DNA of 64,000 nt from Cryobacterium cheniae (GCF_004403395.1 NZ_SOGN01000044.1:446-64445), one strand, 5' to 3'. Positions 35,275 to 46,515 are shown, counted from the stretch's first letter. Notes: generated by a model not told the origin, from the sequence alone. A program made the numbers and translations.

Positions 35275-35991
35275 CTACTTGCCGCCCGCGCGACGGCCGA
35301 TGCGATAGGCGACGAACGCCACCGCGGCCATCACGCCGAGGAGTCTGGGCAGGCTGTTGAGCTGGTCCAGGACGATGCCTTTGGCCAGGTCGAGGGCGTT
35401 CAGGCTGGACTCGGTGGCCGGCTGAGGCGCGCGGGGTGCGGGCGCCGTCGTGGCGGGCGGAGACGTCGGTGCGGCCGGTGGTGCCGTCGCGGTTCCCTGC
35501 TCGGTGACCGTCTCGGTGCCCTGCGATGCTGCGGGTTCCGGAGCCGGCCCCGTGACCATGGCCTGCAGGTTCTCCGAGAAGAGGGACATCATCTGTTCCG
35601 TGACACTGCCGATGACACTGCGGCCCATCGCGGCCACCTTGCCGGAGAGTGCCACATCGGCGCTCACCGTGCCCTGGGTCTGGCCGTGCGCCTCCACGAG
35701 GGTGAGGGTGGCCGTTCCCTGCGCCGTCCCCTGACCGCGGGTCTCTTGGGCGCGCCCCTCGAACACGGCGCGATGCGCGGCCGCATCCCGTTCGAGAACG
35801 GTCATCTGCCCTCTGTACTGCATGGTCACCGGACCCAGTTTCACTTTCATTCCGACCTGATAGGCGTCGTCCGAAAGCTTGTTCAGCACCTGTGCCCCCG
35901 GCACGCAGCCGGCGACACGTTCGAAGTCCATCAGAGTCTTCCACACCTCGTCGATCGGTGCGGCGACGGTGAACGTGCTGTTGATGTCCAT
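35275..35991 (-). CDS. coxG: CoxG, SRPBCC-fold CO dehydrogenase accessory protein
   Basis: CoxG-type proteins (SRPBCC fold) are thought to recruit CO dehydrogenase to the cytoplasmic membrane and may carry quinone. The 238-residue protein begins MDINSTFTVAAPIDEVWKTL, a typical SRPBCC start, with ERVAGCVPGA and a GVTMQYRG-like core at residues 1-150. A Pro/Ala/Thr-rich linker (about 150-190) leads to a C-terminal membrane helix near 214-232 (LLGVMAAVAFVAYRIG). The start codon overlaps the coxE stop (TAATG), so translation is coupled. Confidence 0.9.
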   Translation of the reverse strand: MDINSTFTVAAPIDEVWKTLMDFERVAGCVPGAQVLNKLSDDAYQVGMKVKLGPVTMQYRGQMTVLERDAAAHRAVFEGRAQETRGQGTAQGTATLTLVEAHGQTQGTVSADVALSGKVAAMGRSVIGSVTEQMMSLFSENLQAMVTGPAPEPAASQGTETVTEQGTATAPPAAPTSPPATTAPAPRAPQPATESSLNALDLAKGIVLDQLNSLPRLLGVMAAVAFVAYRIGRRAGGK

Positions 35992-37265
35992 TATCGGGTC
36001 CTCGTATTCTCGTGTGGGTCCGAACGGTCGGCGCGGATCGCCGCCGCCACTTCCGCCAGGGCCGCATAGCTGTGCCCGCTGACGAACGCGTCCACGTAGG
36101 GCAAGGCGGCCTTCATGCCGCCCACCACCGGTTGGTAGTCCAGGGCGACCTTCCTCGGGTTGACCCAGATGATCCGATAGGCCAGGCGCCGCAGGCGGGC
36201 CATCTGGGTGCCCACGGTTTCCGGGTCGTCCAACGCCCAGCCGTCGGAGATGATCACGACGACCGCCCCGCGGGCGAGACCGCGTCGACCCCAGGCATCC
36301 ACGAAATGACGGATGCTCTCCGCCAGCCGCGTACCGCCCGCCCAGTCCTCGGTGCTCGCGGCAGCCCGGGCCAGGGCCTGGTCAGGGTCGCGCACCGCAA
36401 GTTGCCGGGTCAGCCGGGTCAATCCGGTCGAGAAGATGAAGGCCTCCGCCTCGGCGCCGGCGACCGCGCCCTGCAGGAGCGAGAGGAATACCCGCGTGTA
36501 CGGCTCCATCGATCCGGACACATCGCACAGCAGGATCAGTCGCCTCATTCGCGTACGCCGACGCCTGTAGACCAGGCGCACCGGTTCGCCTCCGGTGCGG
36601 TGCGCCGCCCTGACCGTTCTGCGCAGGTCGAGTCCGGGGGCGCTCCGGGAGGTCTTCCGAGTGCGGCGGCTGAGCCGCTCCGGCGTGGCAAGGGCGATCC
36701 GGCGCACCAGCTGACGCATCCGGGCGATCTCGTCCGGGGTCAGGTCGGCGAAGGACATCTGGTGCAGGCGCTCCTCGGCTGCCGCCGTCACCAGGATCGA
36801 TTCCCGCTCCGGAGCGTCCGGGTCGGTGGAGCCGTCTGCGCCCGGAGTCAGGGCCGGGGGCTGAGGTGGAGCCTGATCCGCCGCGATCGCCGGACGCTGG
36901 TCGGCAGCGGTCGGACGGGTGCGGGGTTCGGAGCCGATCGACGGTGGGGCGTTCTGGTCGCCGCGGAAGTCGGCCGGGTCGAGGGTTCCGGCGAACACGG
37001 CCTCGAAGACCGCGTCGAAAACAGGCACCTGCTCCCGGGAGGAGACCAGGACCACCCGGCACGTCCAGTACAGCGGCTCGCGCGCGTGGGGCGGAACCAG
37101 CCGGAGGGCCTCCGCCAGCCGGGCGGCACGGTCCGGGGAACTCGGCACGCCGGCGCGGCGCAGCGCCGTGCTGAACCCGACCGCCAGTGCGGCCGCTTCG
37201 ATGCTGGTCCGGCCGAACCCGGAACGATCACTGCTCCGGATGCCCGGTGATCCCTGGTCAGCCAT
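35991..37265 (-). CDS. coxE: CoxE, von Willebrand factor A-domain protein for CODH maturation
   Basis: CoxE works with the AAA+ ATPase CoxD to build the copper-sulfur-molybdenum centre of CO dehydrogenase. The 424-residue protein has a helical N-terminal region, a Pro/Ala-rich disordered stretch at about 108-155 and a C-terminal VWA domain with the MIDAS motif D-x-S-x-S at Asp248, Ser250 and Ser252 (LCDVSGSMEPYT). GGTRLAESI and VVVIISDGW complete the metal site. It overlaps coxD by 8 bases at its start and coxG by 1 base at its stop. Confidence 0.92.
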   Translation of the reverse strand: MADQGSPGIRSSDRSGFGRTSIEAAALAVGFSTALRRAGVPSSPDRAARLAEALRLVPPHAREPLYWTCRVVLVSSREQVPVFDAVFEAVFAGTLDPADFRGDQNAPPSIGSEPRTRPTAADQRPAIAADQAPPQPPALTPGADGSTDPDAPERESILVTAAAEERLHQMSFADLTPDEIARMRQLVRRIALATPERLSRRTRKTSRSAPGLDLRRTVRAAHRTGGEPVRLVYRRRRTRMRRLILLCDVSGSMEPYTRVFLSLLQGAVAGAEAEAFIFSTGLTRLTRQLAVRDPDQALARAAASTEDWAGGTRLAESIRHFVDAWGRRGLARGAVVVIISDGWALDDPETVGTQMARLRRLAYRIIWVNPRKVALDYQPVVGGMKAALPYVDAFVSGHSYAALAEVAAAIRADRSDPHENTRTR

Positions 37266-38178
37266 GGTCGCCCACCAGCCAGGCGGCGCCCCGGCCGACC
37301 GCCAGGTCGAGGTCCTCGCGGTTCTTCAGAATCGTCCCCCAGGTCTGATCCACGTGCTCGGCGGCGAGCGTGTCGACGCCGAGCACGGTCAGGGCCGACA
37401 CCCAGTCGATCGCCTCGGCGATTCCGGGCGGCTTCGTCAGGTCCAGCGAGCGCAGCCGGGTGATGGCCGACGCCGCCTGCAGGGCGATCGGTGCGGCGCT
37501 GGCAGGCACCCGCCGGCGCACGATCTCCGCGATCCGCTGCGGTGCCGGGTAGTCGATCCAGTGGTACAGGCACCGCCGGGTCAGGGCGTCGTGCAGGTCG
37601 CGGGTGCGGTTGGAGGTCAGGATCACGATCGGCGGATGCGTGGCCCGCACCGTGCCCAGTTCCGGGATCGTCACGGCCGCCTCGGCCAGCAGTTCGAAGG
37701 TGAAGGCCTCGAACTCGGCATCCGCCCGGTCGATCTCGTCGAGGAGGAGCACCGCCGGGCGCGGACCGGGGTGCTCGATCGCCTGCAGCAGGGGGCGGCG
37801 CAGCAGATACTCCGGGCCGAACAGCTCGGTCTCGGCCAGGTTGGCCTGGCGGGCCTCGGCCAGCCTGATTCCCAGCAGCTGGCGCGGGTAGTTCCATTCG
37901 TAGAGTGCTTCGCCCGCGTCGATGCCCTCGTAGCACTGGAGCCGGAACAGCGGCGTGTCCAGCACCCGGGCCAGCGCCTTGGCGGCCTCGGTCTTGCCGA
38001 CCCCCGGCTCACCCTCCAACAGGATGGGCTGCGGAAGGCGCACCGCCAGGAACAACGCGGTGGCGAGGCCCTCGTCGGGCAGGTAGTCGACGTCGTTCAG
38101 GGCGCCCAGCAGCGCGGGGACGTCCGGGATCATCCGGCGCACGGCGTCCTCGGCCCCCGTCCGGGCAGCGCCGGTCAT
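37258..38178 (-). CDS. coxD: CoxD, MoxR-family AAA+ ATPase
   Basis: CoxD is the MoxR-type ATPase partner of CoxE, needed for sulfur and copper insertion in the CODH active site. The 306-residue protein has Walker A GEPGVGKT (56-63), Walker B LLLDEID (144-150) and sensor 1 in VILTSNRTRDLHDAL, with the DALTRRCLYHWIDYP arginine-finger region characteristic of the family. The start overlaps the nucleotidyltransferase stop (ATGA) and its 3' end overlaps coxE, in line with co-translation. The gene order coxD-coxE-coxG matches carboxidotrophs. Confidence 0.94.
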   Translation of the reverse strand: MTGAARTGAEDAVRRMIPDVPALLGALNDVDYLPDEGLATALFLAVRLPQPILLEGEPGVGKTEAAKALARVLDTPLFRLQCYEGIDAGEALYEWNYPRQLLGIRLAEARQANLAETELFGPEYLLRRPLLQAIEHPGPRPAVLLLDEIDRADAEFEAFTFELLAEAAVTIPELGTVRATHPPIVILTSNRTRDLHDALTRRCLYHWIDYPAPQRIAEIVRRRVPASAAPIALQAASAITRLRSLDLTKPPGIAEAIDWVSALTVLGVDTLAAEHVDQTWGTILKNREDLDLAVGRGAAWLVGDHG

Positions 38179-38783
38179 GGTGCCTTCTCCCGCTCGGCGA
38201 GCGCGCGCTCGTAGTCCGCCTCGGTGTCGATGTCCGGGGGGATCGGGCCGGCCACGATGACCTCGGTCACCTCCGCGGCGCGCTGCTCAAGGAGTTTCCA
38301 GACCGCCTTGTCACCGTGGAGTGCGGTCAGTTGCGGCAGCACCGAACGGTCGAAAGCGAACGGATGCCCCACACCGTCGTCGTAGCGGCAGACGGCGAGG
38401 AGGGCGGATCCCCGCCCGTCCACCAGGCGCCGCACGGTCTCCGGGCTCACGCCGGGCTGGTCGCCGAGGAGGAGCACCAGCACCTCGGTTTCGGGGTGCA
38501 GCGCCGGGATGGCGGCCGCGATCGACGAGGAGCAGCCGGCCCCGAACGCGGGATTGCCGACCACGTCGCAGCCGTGGGTGTCGACGCGCTGCCGGACGGC
38601 CTCCTCCGCGCCGCCCAGGGCCAGCACGATCTGGTCGAAGCCGCAGGCCCGTGCGGTTCTGAGGACGGCATCCAGGAGCATCCCGCCGCCGTACGGCAGA
38701 AGTGGCTTGGGTCGGCCCAGCCGCAGCGACGCCCCGGCGGCCAGGACCAGCCCGGCGATGCGCGGATCAGGAGGCGATGACAT
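38175..38783 (-). CDS. MocA/MobA-like molybdenum cofactor nucleotidyltransferase
   Basis: The 202-residue protein has the NTP-transferase motif LAAGASLRLGRPKPLLP near residues 13-30 and the metal-binding LLGDQPGVS. MocA-type enzymes attach cytosine to molybdopterin to make the MCD cofactor used by CO dehydrogenase. Position between the XdhC-YHS and coxD genes supports that role; MobA (guanine) is less likely in this operon. The ATG at 38783 is chosen, giving a 17-base overlap with the preceding gene. Its stop overlaps the coxD start. Confidence 0.87.
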   Translation of the reverse strand: MSSPPDPRIAGLVLAAGASLRLGRPKPLLPYGGGMLLDAVLRTARACGFDQIVLALGGAEEAVRQRVDTHGCDVVGNPAFGAGCSSSIAAAIPALHPETEVLVLLLGDQPGVSPETVRRLVDGRGSALLAVCRYDDGVGHPFAFDRSVLPQLTALHGDKAVWKLLEQRAAEVTEVIVAGPIPPDIDTEADYERALAEREKAP

Positions 38784-39672
38784 ACCGCTCCGGATCGGCG
38801 AGGAAGCTGCGGCGGCAGGACTCCGAGCAGAAGAAGACGGATTCCCCGTCGCGCGCGGCCCGCGGGGTCGCGTCCCCGACGGTGACCGACATCCGGCACA
38901 CCGGGTCGACCACAACCGGGACCGTGTCCCTGACGGGAGCCACCGTCATCCGTTCCGCCCGTTCCGCGATGAGCTGGGCCAGGATGGACAGCGCGATTTC
39001 GGCGGGGGAGCGGGCGCCCAACTGCAGGCCGGCCGGGCTGTGCACATGCGCCCGCTGCTCCTCCGAGACGTTGAGGGAGGCGACCACGGCCGCGCCCCGG
39101 GCGTGGCTGGCGACAAGAGCGACATACGGCACCTCGGCCCTCAGGGCGGCTTCGAGGAGGGACTCTTCATCACGTCCGTGCGAGGCCACGATCAGCGCCG
39201 CATCGTCCGACCGCGGCGCCGCGCCAGAGTCCTCCGTGAGGTGCATCTCCAGACCGAGTGGGCCTCCCAGCGCGACCAGTGCCTGTGCCACCGGCGTCGA
39301 TCCGACGACCAGCACCCGGGGTGCCGGCATGAACGGCTCGAGGAAGATCTCGATGCCGCCGCCGCTGAGGCAGGGGTTCGACACCTGCACGGCACCCTCC
39401 TCGAGCAGGGCGGACGGCGCGCCCGCCACAACACGCAGCAGGAGGGGCTCGTGGGTGGTCAGACTCCTGAGCCCGTATTCACGCACCGACGCCTCCACGC
39501 AGGCGCCGCCGACGAATCCAACCAGCGTGCCGTCGGCCAGCAGCAGGCCGGTGTCTCCGGCCTGGGCGCTCGTGGGATGCTGGGCCCGCACCACGGTGGC
39601 ACGCACGAACGGTTCCCGGTTTCCGGTGAGTGCCCGAGCCCTCTCCGTGAGGGCGTCTCTTATTTCCGACAT
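38767..39672 (-). CDS. XdhC-type protein fused to a C-terminal YHS domain
   Basis: The first 250 residues are XdhC-like: the N-terminal motif VGFVGGACVEASV, then NPCLSGGGIEIFLEP, a degenerate Rossmann-like part with VLVVGSTPVAQALV and the end motif LQLGARSPAEIALSI. Residues 256-301 form a YHS domain with DPVCRM (Cys259) and FFCSESCRRSF (Cys282, Cys286), a small metal-binding module found in copper enzymes and chaperones. CO dehydrogenase needs copper, so a copper-delivery role is an attractive inference. It lies 13 bases after coxL and overlaps the nucleotidyltransferase start by 17 bases. Confidence 0.9.
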   Translation of the reverse strand: MSEIRDALTERARALTGNREPFVRATVVRAQHPTSAQAGDTGLLLADGTLVGFVGGACVEASVREYGLRSLTTHEPLLLRVVAGAPSALLEEGAVQVSNPCLSGGGIEIFLEPFMPAPRVLVVGSTPVAQALVALGGPLGLEMHLTEDSGAAPRSDDAALIVASHGRDEESLLEAALRAEVPYVALVASHARGAAVVASLNVSEEQRAHVHSPAGLQLGARSPAEIALSILAQLIAERAERMTVAPVRDTVPVVVDPVCRMSVTVGDATPRAARDGESVFFCSESCRRSFLADPERYVIAS

Positions 39673-39685
39673 GGCGACCGGCGGA

Positions 39686-42075
<2,390 letters not shown>

Positions 42076-42079
<4 letters not shown>

Positions 42080-42591
42080 GCCGTCACCTCTTCTCCTGCG
42101 TTCTCTTCCATCTCGTCCATTCGGTCCTGCCCCGCGGGGTGGGCCGCCGCCCACTGCACCGAGCGCACGATGGTCGCGTAGCCGGTGCACCGGCACATCT
42201 GGCCGGAGATCGCCTCGCGGATCTCCCCGTCGTCCGGGTGCGGGTTGTGGTCCAGCAGTGCCCGGGCGGTGAGCATCATCCCCGGTGTGCAGAAACCGCA
42301 CTGCAGGCCGTGTTCCTCCATGAACCCCTGCTGTACGGGATCGAGCGTGGCCCCGGTGGCGAGACCCTCGACCGTGGTGATGGAATGGCCGTCGGCCATC
42401 GCCGCGAGCACCGTGCAGGATTTGACCGGCCGGCCGTCCATGAGCACGACGCAGGTTCCGCAGTTGGAGGTGTCGCAGCCCCAGTGTGTGCCGGTCAGTC
42501 GGAGCTGGTCGCGGATGAAATGAACAAGCAACACCCGGGGTTCGATCTCCTCGGTGATGTCGGTGCCGTTGATGGTCATGCTGATCTGCAT
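42076..42591 (-). CDS. coxS: CO dehydrogenase small subunit, [2Fe-2S] protein (CoxS)
   Basis: CoxS relays electrons from the Mo centre to FAD through two [2Fe-2S] clusters. The 171-residue protein has all eight cysteine ligands: Cys39, Cys44, Cys47 and Cys59 of the plant-type cluster ([10 protein letters not shown]) and Cys98, Cys101, Cys133 and Cys135 of the second (CGFCTPGM and CRCTGY). An AGGAAGG ribosome-binding site about 8 bases upstream fixes the ATG at 42591. It begins 4 bases after the coxM stop and ends overlapping coxL. Confidence 0.96.
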
Positions 42592-42595
42592 GGAC

Positions 42596-43474
42596 TTAGC
42601 CTTCCTGTGCTTCGCCGGCGCGGGCGGCCGCGCGCCGCAGCACCCGCCGGGTGAGTTCGTCGGCGAGGTGCCGCTTGTAGTCGATGGGACCCCGCTGGTC
42701 GGCAACCGGGTCGCTCGCCAACGCGGCGATCCGCCCGGCCGCTACGAACAGTTCTTCCCCCGGCCGGTGGCCGCGCAGCAGGGTCTCGGCCTCGGTCACC
42801 GTCCCTTCCATGCCGACGGCGGTGAGGCCGATGGTGACGTCGTCGATCGTGCCGTCAGAGGCCAGGGACACCGCTGCTCCCGCCGCGACAACGGCCCAGT
42901 CGCCGACGCGCCGTTCGACCTTCTCGTAGGCGCTGCCCGAGTGGGGGCGGATCGGGAAGCGCACCTCGACGAGGAGTTCGTTGTAAGCCACGGCGGTCTC
43001 GTAGGGCCCCTTGTGAAAGTCGTTCATGCTGAGCACGCGCTCGCCGCCGGGCCCGCGGACGACCGCCTCCGCCTGCAGAACCTTGCAGACCGTGGAAAGG
43101 TCTTCGGCCGGGTCGGCCTGGCACAGGGACCCACCGATGGTTCCGCGGTTCCGCACCGTGGGGTCGGCGATCACCCGCTCCGCATCGGCGATGATCGGAA
43201 ACAGGCGGGCGATGTCGGGAGACTCCAGCAGCGTGGCGTGGCGCGTCATCGCACCGACCCGCAGCGTGTTGGCGTCCCGGAGCACGAAGTCCAGTTCGAA
43301 GAGCTCGTTGATGTCGATCAGCCATTCGGGTCTGGCCAGCCGGAGCTTCATCATCGGCAGAAGACTGTGCCCGCCCGCCACGACCCGGGACTCCGGCCCG
43401 TGGCGCTCGAGAAGACTGATCGCATCGTCGACCGTGCTGGCGCGCACATAGTCGAAGGAAGCTGGAATCTGCAC
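42596..43474 (-). CDS. coxM: CO dehydrogenase medium subunit, FAD-binding (CoxM)
   Basis: CoxM holds the FAD that passes electrons on to quinone or another acceptor. From the GTG at 43474 the protein is 292 residues and starts VQIPASFDYVRASTVDDAIS. The FAD motifs AGGHS (33-37) and TIGGS (112-116) fall almost exactly where they do in Oligotropha CoxM. A GGTGGAGG ribosome-binding site 5 bases upstream supports this start over the ATG at 43534, which would add 20 residues not seen in the family. It is the first gene of the cox operon. Confidence 0.94.
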   Translation of the reverse strand: MQIPASFDYVRASTVDDAISLLERHGPESRVVAGGHSLLPMMKLRLARPEWLIDINELFELDFVLRDANTLRVGAMTRHATLLESPDIARLFPIIADAERVIADPTVRNRGTIGGSLCQADPAEDLSTVCKVLQAEAVVRGPGGERVLSMNDFHKGPYETAVAYNELLVEVRFPIRPHSGSAYEKVERRVGDWAVVAAGAAVSLASDGTIDDVTIGLTAVGMEGTVTEAETLLRGHRPGEELFVAAGRIAALASDPVADQRGPIDYKRHLADELTRRVLRRAAARAGEAQEG

Positions 43475-43787
43475 AGGGGCCTCCACCTCGAAAAGGTGCC
43501 CGGCGGCAGCGACGGGCACGGAATTGTGACACATAGTGCTCCGGGGCCCTCAGGTTGTCAACGCGAATCGGTGCGGCTCCGGGCCGCCGCGGAGACGATT
43601 GCCCGGCTCGTCATACCCACCAGGCTCGGAAGGCGGCCCGGAAACGAGAAAGGCCCCGGCGACGAATCGCCAGGGCCTCCTGCACTGTCTCAACCAGTGC
43701 TCGTCCGATCGCAGCAGAACTGTGACCGGAAGTCTGTGTGTCAGCCTACAGGGCCGGCATCCGGTGCCGGGGCCGGCGCCATTCGGA
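43475..43787. other. Intergenic region between the cox operon and the tetR gene
   Basis: This 313-base stretch holds the cox promoter region (adjacent to coxM) and, nearer the regulator gene, a terminator hairpin at 43651-43678. I see no open frame with a ribosome-binding site, no RNA gene and no clear operator palindrome for a CoxC-type or other regulator. Confidence 0.5.
43651..43678 (-). terminator. Hairpin terminator after the tetR gene
   Basis: A 12-base-arm stem with one mismatch (43651-43662 with 43667-43678) closes a CGAA loop. On the minus strand it is followed by a CTTTCTCGTTT stretch. It would end the tetR transcript before the cox promoter. Confidence 0.75.
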
Positions 43788-44426
43788 TCAGGGTTCTGAG
43801 TCGTCCCCGGAGCCGAGGGCACCCGGGGGCAGGCCCAACTCGTGTTCGGCGACGGTGCGCACGAGACCGCGCAGCCGCTGCGCATGGCCATAGCGCACGA
43901 CGGCGTGCGCGTTCAGCCCGTCGATGATCGCCAGGAGTTGCCAGGCGACCGCATCCGGGTCGATCGCCCGGAATTCGCCGCGTGCGCACCCCGTTTTCAC
44001 CAACTCGGCGAGGAACGCCTGCCAGGCGTCCATCTGCACGCCTACCTCCACCGCGAGCGCAGCGTGTCGTCGGCCGAGGCTCCAGGCATCGAGCCAGACG
44101 GCGGTGACAGCGCTGCGCTCGGGTCCGAGCAGCGAGTCGATCAGGGTCTTCAGGGCCGCCACAGACGTCTCGCAGGGTGCCAATTCCTCGGCCACCTCGC
44201 TGATCTCGGCCGCGACGATCGCCCCGAACGTCGTGGCCACCAGCGCGTCCATGCTCGGCTGGTAGTGACTGACCAGGGCAGGGGTCACCCCGACGCGGGA
44301 AGCAACCGCACGCAGCGTCAGGGCGGACAGACCCTCGTCGAGGGCGATCTCCTGGGACCGGCGGGCGATTTCCGCGGCCCGTTCGATCGGTGCCTTGCGC
44401 CGGGATGCGCTCGGATCGGTTGACAT
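43788..44426 (-). CDS. TetR/AcrR family regulator (BetI-like)
   Basis: The 212-residue protein has an N-terminal TetR helix-turn-helix at about residues 15-60 (LTLRAVASRVGVTPALVSHY) and a C-terminal domain with the WLDAWSLGRRHAAL segment typical of BetI-like TetR proteins, many of which sense small cationic amines or osmolytes. It is divergent from the agmatine genes across 74 bases containing a perfect 18-bp palindrome, so it very probably represses them and itself. Agmatine or putrescine as the inducer is inference. It is upstream of, but separated by a terminator from, the cox operon. Confidence 0.9.
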   Translation of the reverse strand: MSTDPSASRRKAPIERAAEIARRSQEIALDEGLSALTLRAVASRVGVTPALVSHYQPSMDALVATTFGAIVAAEISEVAEELAPCETSVAALKTLIDSLLGPERSAVTAVWLDAWSLGRRHAALAVEVGVQMDAWQAFLAELVKTGCARGEFRAIDPDAVAWQLLAIIDGLNAHAVVRYGHAQRLRGLVRTVAEHELGLPPGALGSGDDSEP

Positions 44427-44460
44427 GGAACCTGAGTCTATATATCTTTAGCCAACAGTT

Positions 44461-44478
44461 ATTGATCATTTGATCAAT
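44461..44478. promoter_or_regulatory. Perfect 18-bp palindrome, likely TetR operator
   Basis: ATTGATCA-TT-TGATCAAT is a perfect inverted repeat with 8-base arms in the 74-base gap between the divergent tetR and amidase genes. It is 35 bases from the tetR start and 22 bases from the amidase start, close to the expected promoter of both. The AT-rich centre contrasts with the GC-rich surroundings. Confidence 0.8.
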
Positions 44479-44500
44479 TAATTCGCGGGAAGGCCTCCTC

Positions 44501-45493
44501 ATGCTTGTGATCCACGCCCCCGGCATCGCCGAACCGCTGACCCGCACGGCGGGCGAGGCCGGGCCGCTGCTCCGGGTCGGCCTGGTGCAGCACCGCTGGC
44601 ACGCCGATCAGGGTGCGCTGCGCGCGGAGCTGGCCGACGGCATCCGCCTGGCCGCCGACCAGGGTGCCCGCGTCGTCTTCCTGCCCGAGCTGACCCTGCG
44701 GAAATACCCGGCCAACGAGCGCGCCCAGGGTGCGCCGAAGGAAACGGCCGAGGACCTGCTCACCGGACCGACCTTCACCTTCGCGGCCGAGCAGGCCCGC
44801 AAGCACGGCGTCGTCGTGCACGCCTCCCTCTACGAGCGGCCGCACGCCGACGACGCCCCGGAGGACCCGCGCGGCTACAACACGGCCGTCATGGTGTCGC
44901 CGACCGGGCGACTGCTCGGACGAACCCGCAAAATGCACATCCCGGTGACCGAGGGCTACTACGAAGACACCTGGTTCCGGTCGGGCCCGGCCGAGGACGC
45001 GTACCCCGTGTACGCCCCGGCGGAACTGGGCGGTGCCCGGATCGGGCTGCCCACCTGCTGGGACGAATGGTTCCCCGAGGTGTCGCGACTGTACGGCCTC
45101 GGCGGTGCCCAGCTGCTCGTCTATCCCACGGCGATCGGCTCGGAGCCCGGCTTTCCGACTTTCGACACCCAGCCTCTCTGGCGGCAGGTGATCGTGGCCA
45201 ACGGCATCACCAGCGGATTATTCATGGTGGTGCCCAACCGTCATGGCGACGAAGGAGACCTGACCTTCTACGGTTCCTCCTTCATCTCCGACCCCTACGG
45301 TCGAGTGCTCGTGCAGGCACCCCGCGACGCGTCCGCGGTGCTGGTTGCGGATCTGGACCTGGCGCAGCGGGAGGAGTGGCTCACGCTGTTCCCTTTCCTC
45401 GCCACCCGGCGGCCGGACAGCTACGCGGGGCTGACCGTGCCGGTCGACCCGACGCATCCGTTCGGTTCGACCGTGACGGTGGGGAAGTCGTGA
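44501..45493 (+). CDS. aguB: N-carbamoylputrescine amidase (nitrilase superfamily)
   Basis: The nitrilase triad is complete: Glu63 in LPELTL, Lys144 in RTRKMHIPV and Cys186 in LPTCWDEWFPE. The 330-residue protein has the GLPTCWDEWFPE surroundings and length seen in AguB, which hydrolyses N-carbamoylputrescine to putrescine, CO2 and ammonia. The GTGA overlap with the downstream agmatine deiminase supplies the matching upstream step, which makes the assignment firm. A GGGAAGG site precedes the ATG. About 20 extra residues precede the usual core start at LLRVGLVQHRWH. Confidence 0.91.
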   Translation: MLVIHAPGIAEPLTRTAGEAGPLLRVGLVQHRWHADQGALRAELADGIRLAADQGARVVFLPELTLRKYPANERAQGAPKETAEDLLTGPTFTFAAEQARKHGVVVHASLYERPHADDAPEDPRGYNTAVMVSPTGRLLGRTRKMHIPVTEGYYEDTWFRSGPAEDAYPVYAPAELGGARIGLPTCWDEWFPEVSRLYGLGGAQLLVYPTAIGSEPGFPTFDTQPLWRQVIVANGITSGLFMVVPNRHGDEGDLTFYGSSFISDPYGRVLVQAPRDASAVLVADLDLAQREEWLTLFPFLATRRPDSYAGLTVPVDPTHPFGSTVTVGKS

Positions 45494-46515
45494 CCTGGTT
45501 GATGCCGGCGGAGTCCGCGCCGCAGGACCGGGTGTGGATGGCGTTCCCGGTGGCCGGCTACACGCTCGGCTCGAACGCGGAGTCCGCTGACGAAGCGCGC
45601 CGCACCTGGGCTGCGGTTGCCCACGCGGCCCTCGACTTCGAACCCGTCACCATGGTCGTCGACCCGGCCGAGATGGGGATGGCTCGTCGGTACCTGTCCG
45701 CGGAAATCGAGGTCATCGAGGCGCCGCTCGACGACGCCTGGATGCGCGATATCGGCCCGACCTTCGTTCTGGGGGACGACGGGCAGTTGGGGGCGGTGGA
45801 CTGGACGTTCAACGGCTGGGGTGCCCAGGACTGGGCGCGGTGGGGCAGGGACGCGGAGATCGGCAGGATCGTCACCGCTGCCTCCGGCGCGACCGGGATC
45901 TCCTCGGTTCTGGTGAACGAGGGCGGCGGAATCCACGTGGACGGCAGGGGAACTGTGCTGGCCACCCACACCGTTCAGCTGGATCCGGGTCGAAACCCCT
46001 ACGTCGACCAGGCCAGGGTCGAGGCCGAATTCGCTCGCACCCTCGGCGCCACCCACGTGGTCTGGCTGCCCCGCGGCCTGACCCGCGACCAGGAGCGCTA
46101 CGGCACCCGGGGCCACGTCGATATGGTGGCCGCCATCCCGTCACCGGGAACGGTGCTGATCCATGCCCAGAACGACCCGGCCCACCCCGACTATGCCGTG
46201 ACCCGGCAGCTCCGCGCCGTGCTCGCCGAATCGGCGGATGCCGCGGGCCGGGCCGTCACCATCGTCGATCTGCCGGCCCCGGCCGCGCTGACGGACAAGG
46301 ACGGCTTCGTGGACTACAACTACGTCAACCACCTCGTCGTCAACGGCGGCGTGATCGCCTGCGGTTTCGGCGAGGAACGGGCCGACCAGGCCGCGCGGGA
46401 AATTCTGGCCAGGGCGTACCCGGGCCGATCGGTCGTGACGGTCGAGGCGCGGCCGTTGTTCGCGCGAGGCGGCGGCATCCACTGCATCACTCAGCAGCAG
46501 CCATCGGTGAGCTAG
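45490..46515 (+). CDS. aguA: Agmatine deiminase
   Basis: AguA converts agmatine to N-carbamoylputrescine and ammonia. The 341-residue protein has the guanidine-group-modifying fold, with DDAWMRDIGPTFV (substrate-binding Asp and Arg), NEGGGIHVDG, RGHVDMVAA with the catalytic histidine and the nucleophile Cys332 in GGGIHCITQQQP. The start is a GTG overlapping the amidase stop. With the amidase it forms a two-step route from agmatine to putrescine, yielding nitrogen. Both genes probably answer to the divergent TetR regulator. Confidence 0.95.
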   Translation: MTWLMPAESAPQDRVWMAFPVAGYTLGSNAESADEARRTWAAVAHAALDFEPVTMVVDPAEMGMARRYLSAEIEVIEAPLDDAWMRDIGPTFVLGDDGQLGAVDWTFNGWGAQDWARWGRDAEIGRIVTAASGATGISSVLVNEGGGIHVDGRGTVLATHTVQLDPGRNPYVDQARVEAEFARTLGATHVVWLPRGLTRDQERYGTRGHVDMVAAIPSPGTVLIHAQNDPAHPDYAVTRQLRAVLAESADAAGRAVTIVDLPAPAALTDKDGFVDYNYVNHLVVNGGVIACGFGEERADQAAREILARAYPGRSVVTVEARPLFARGGGIHCITQQQPSVS

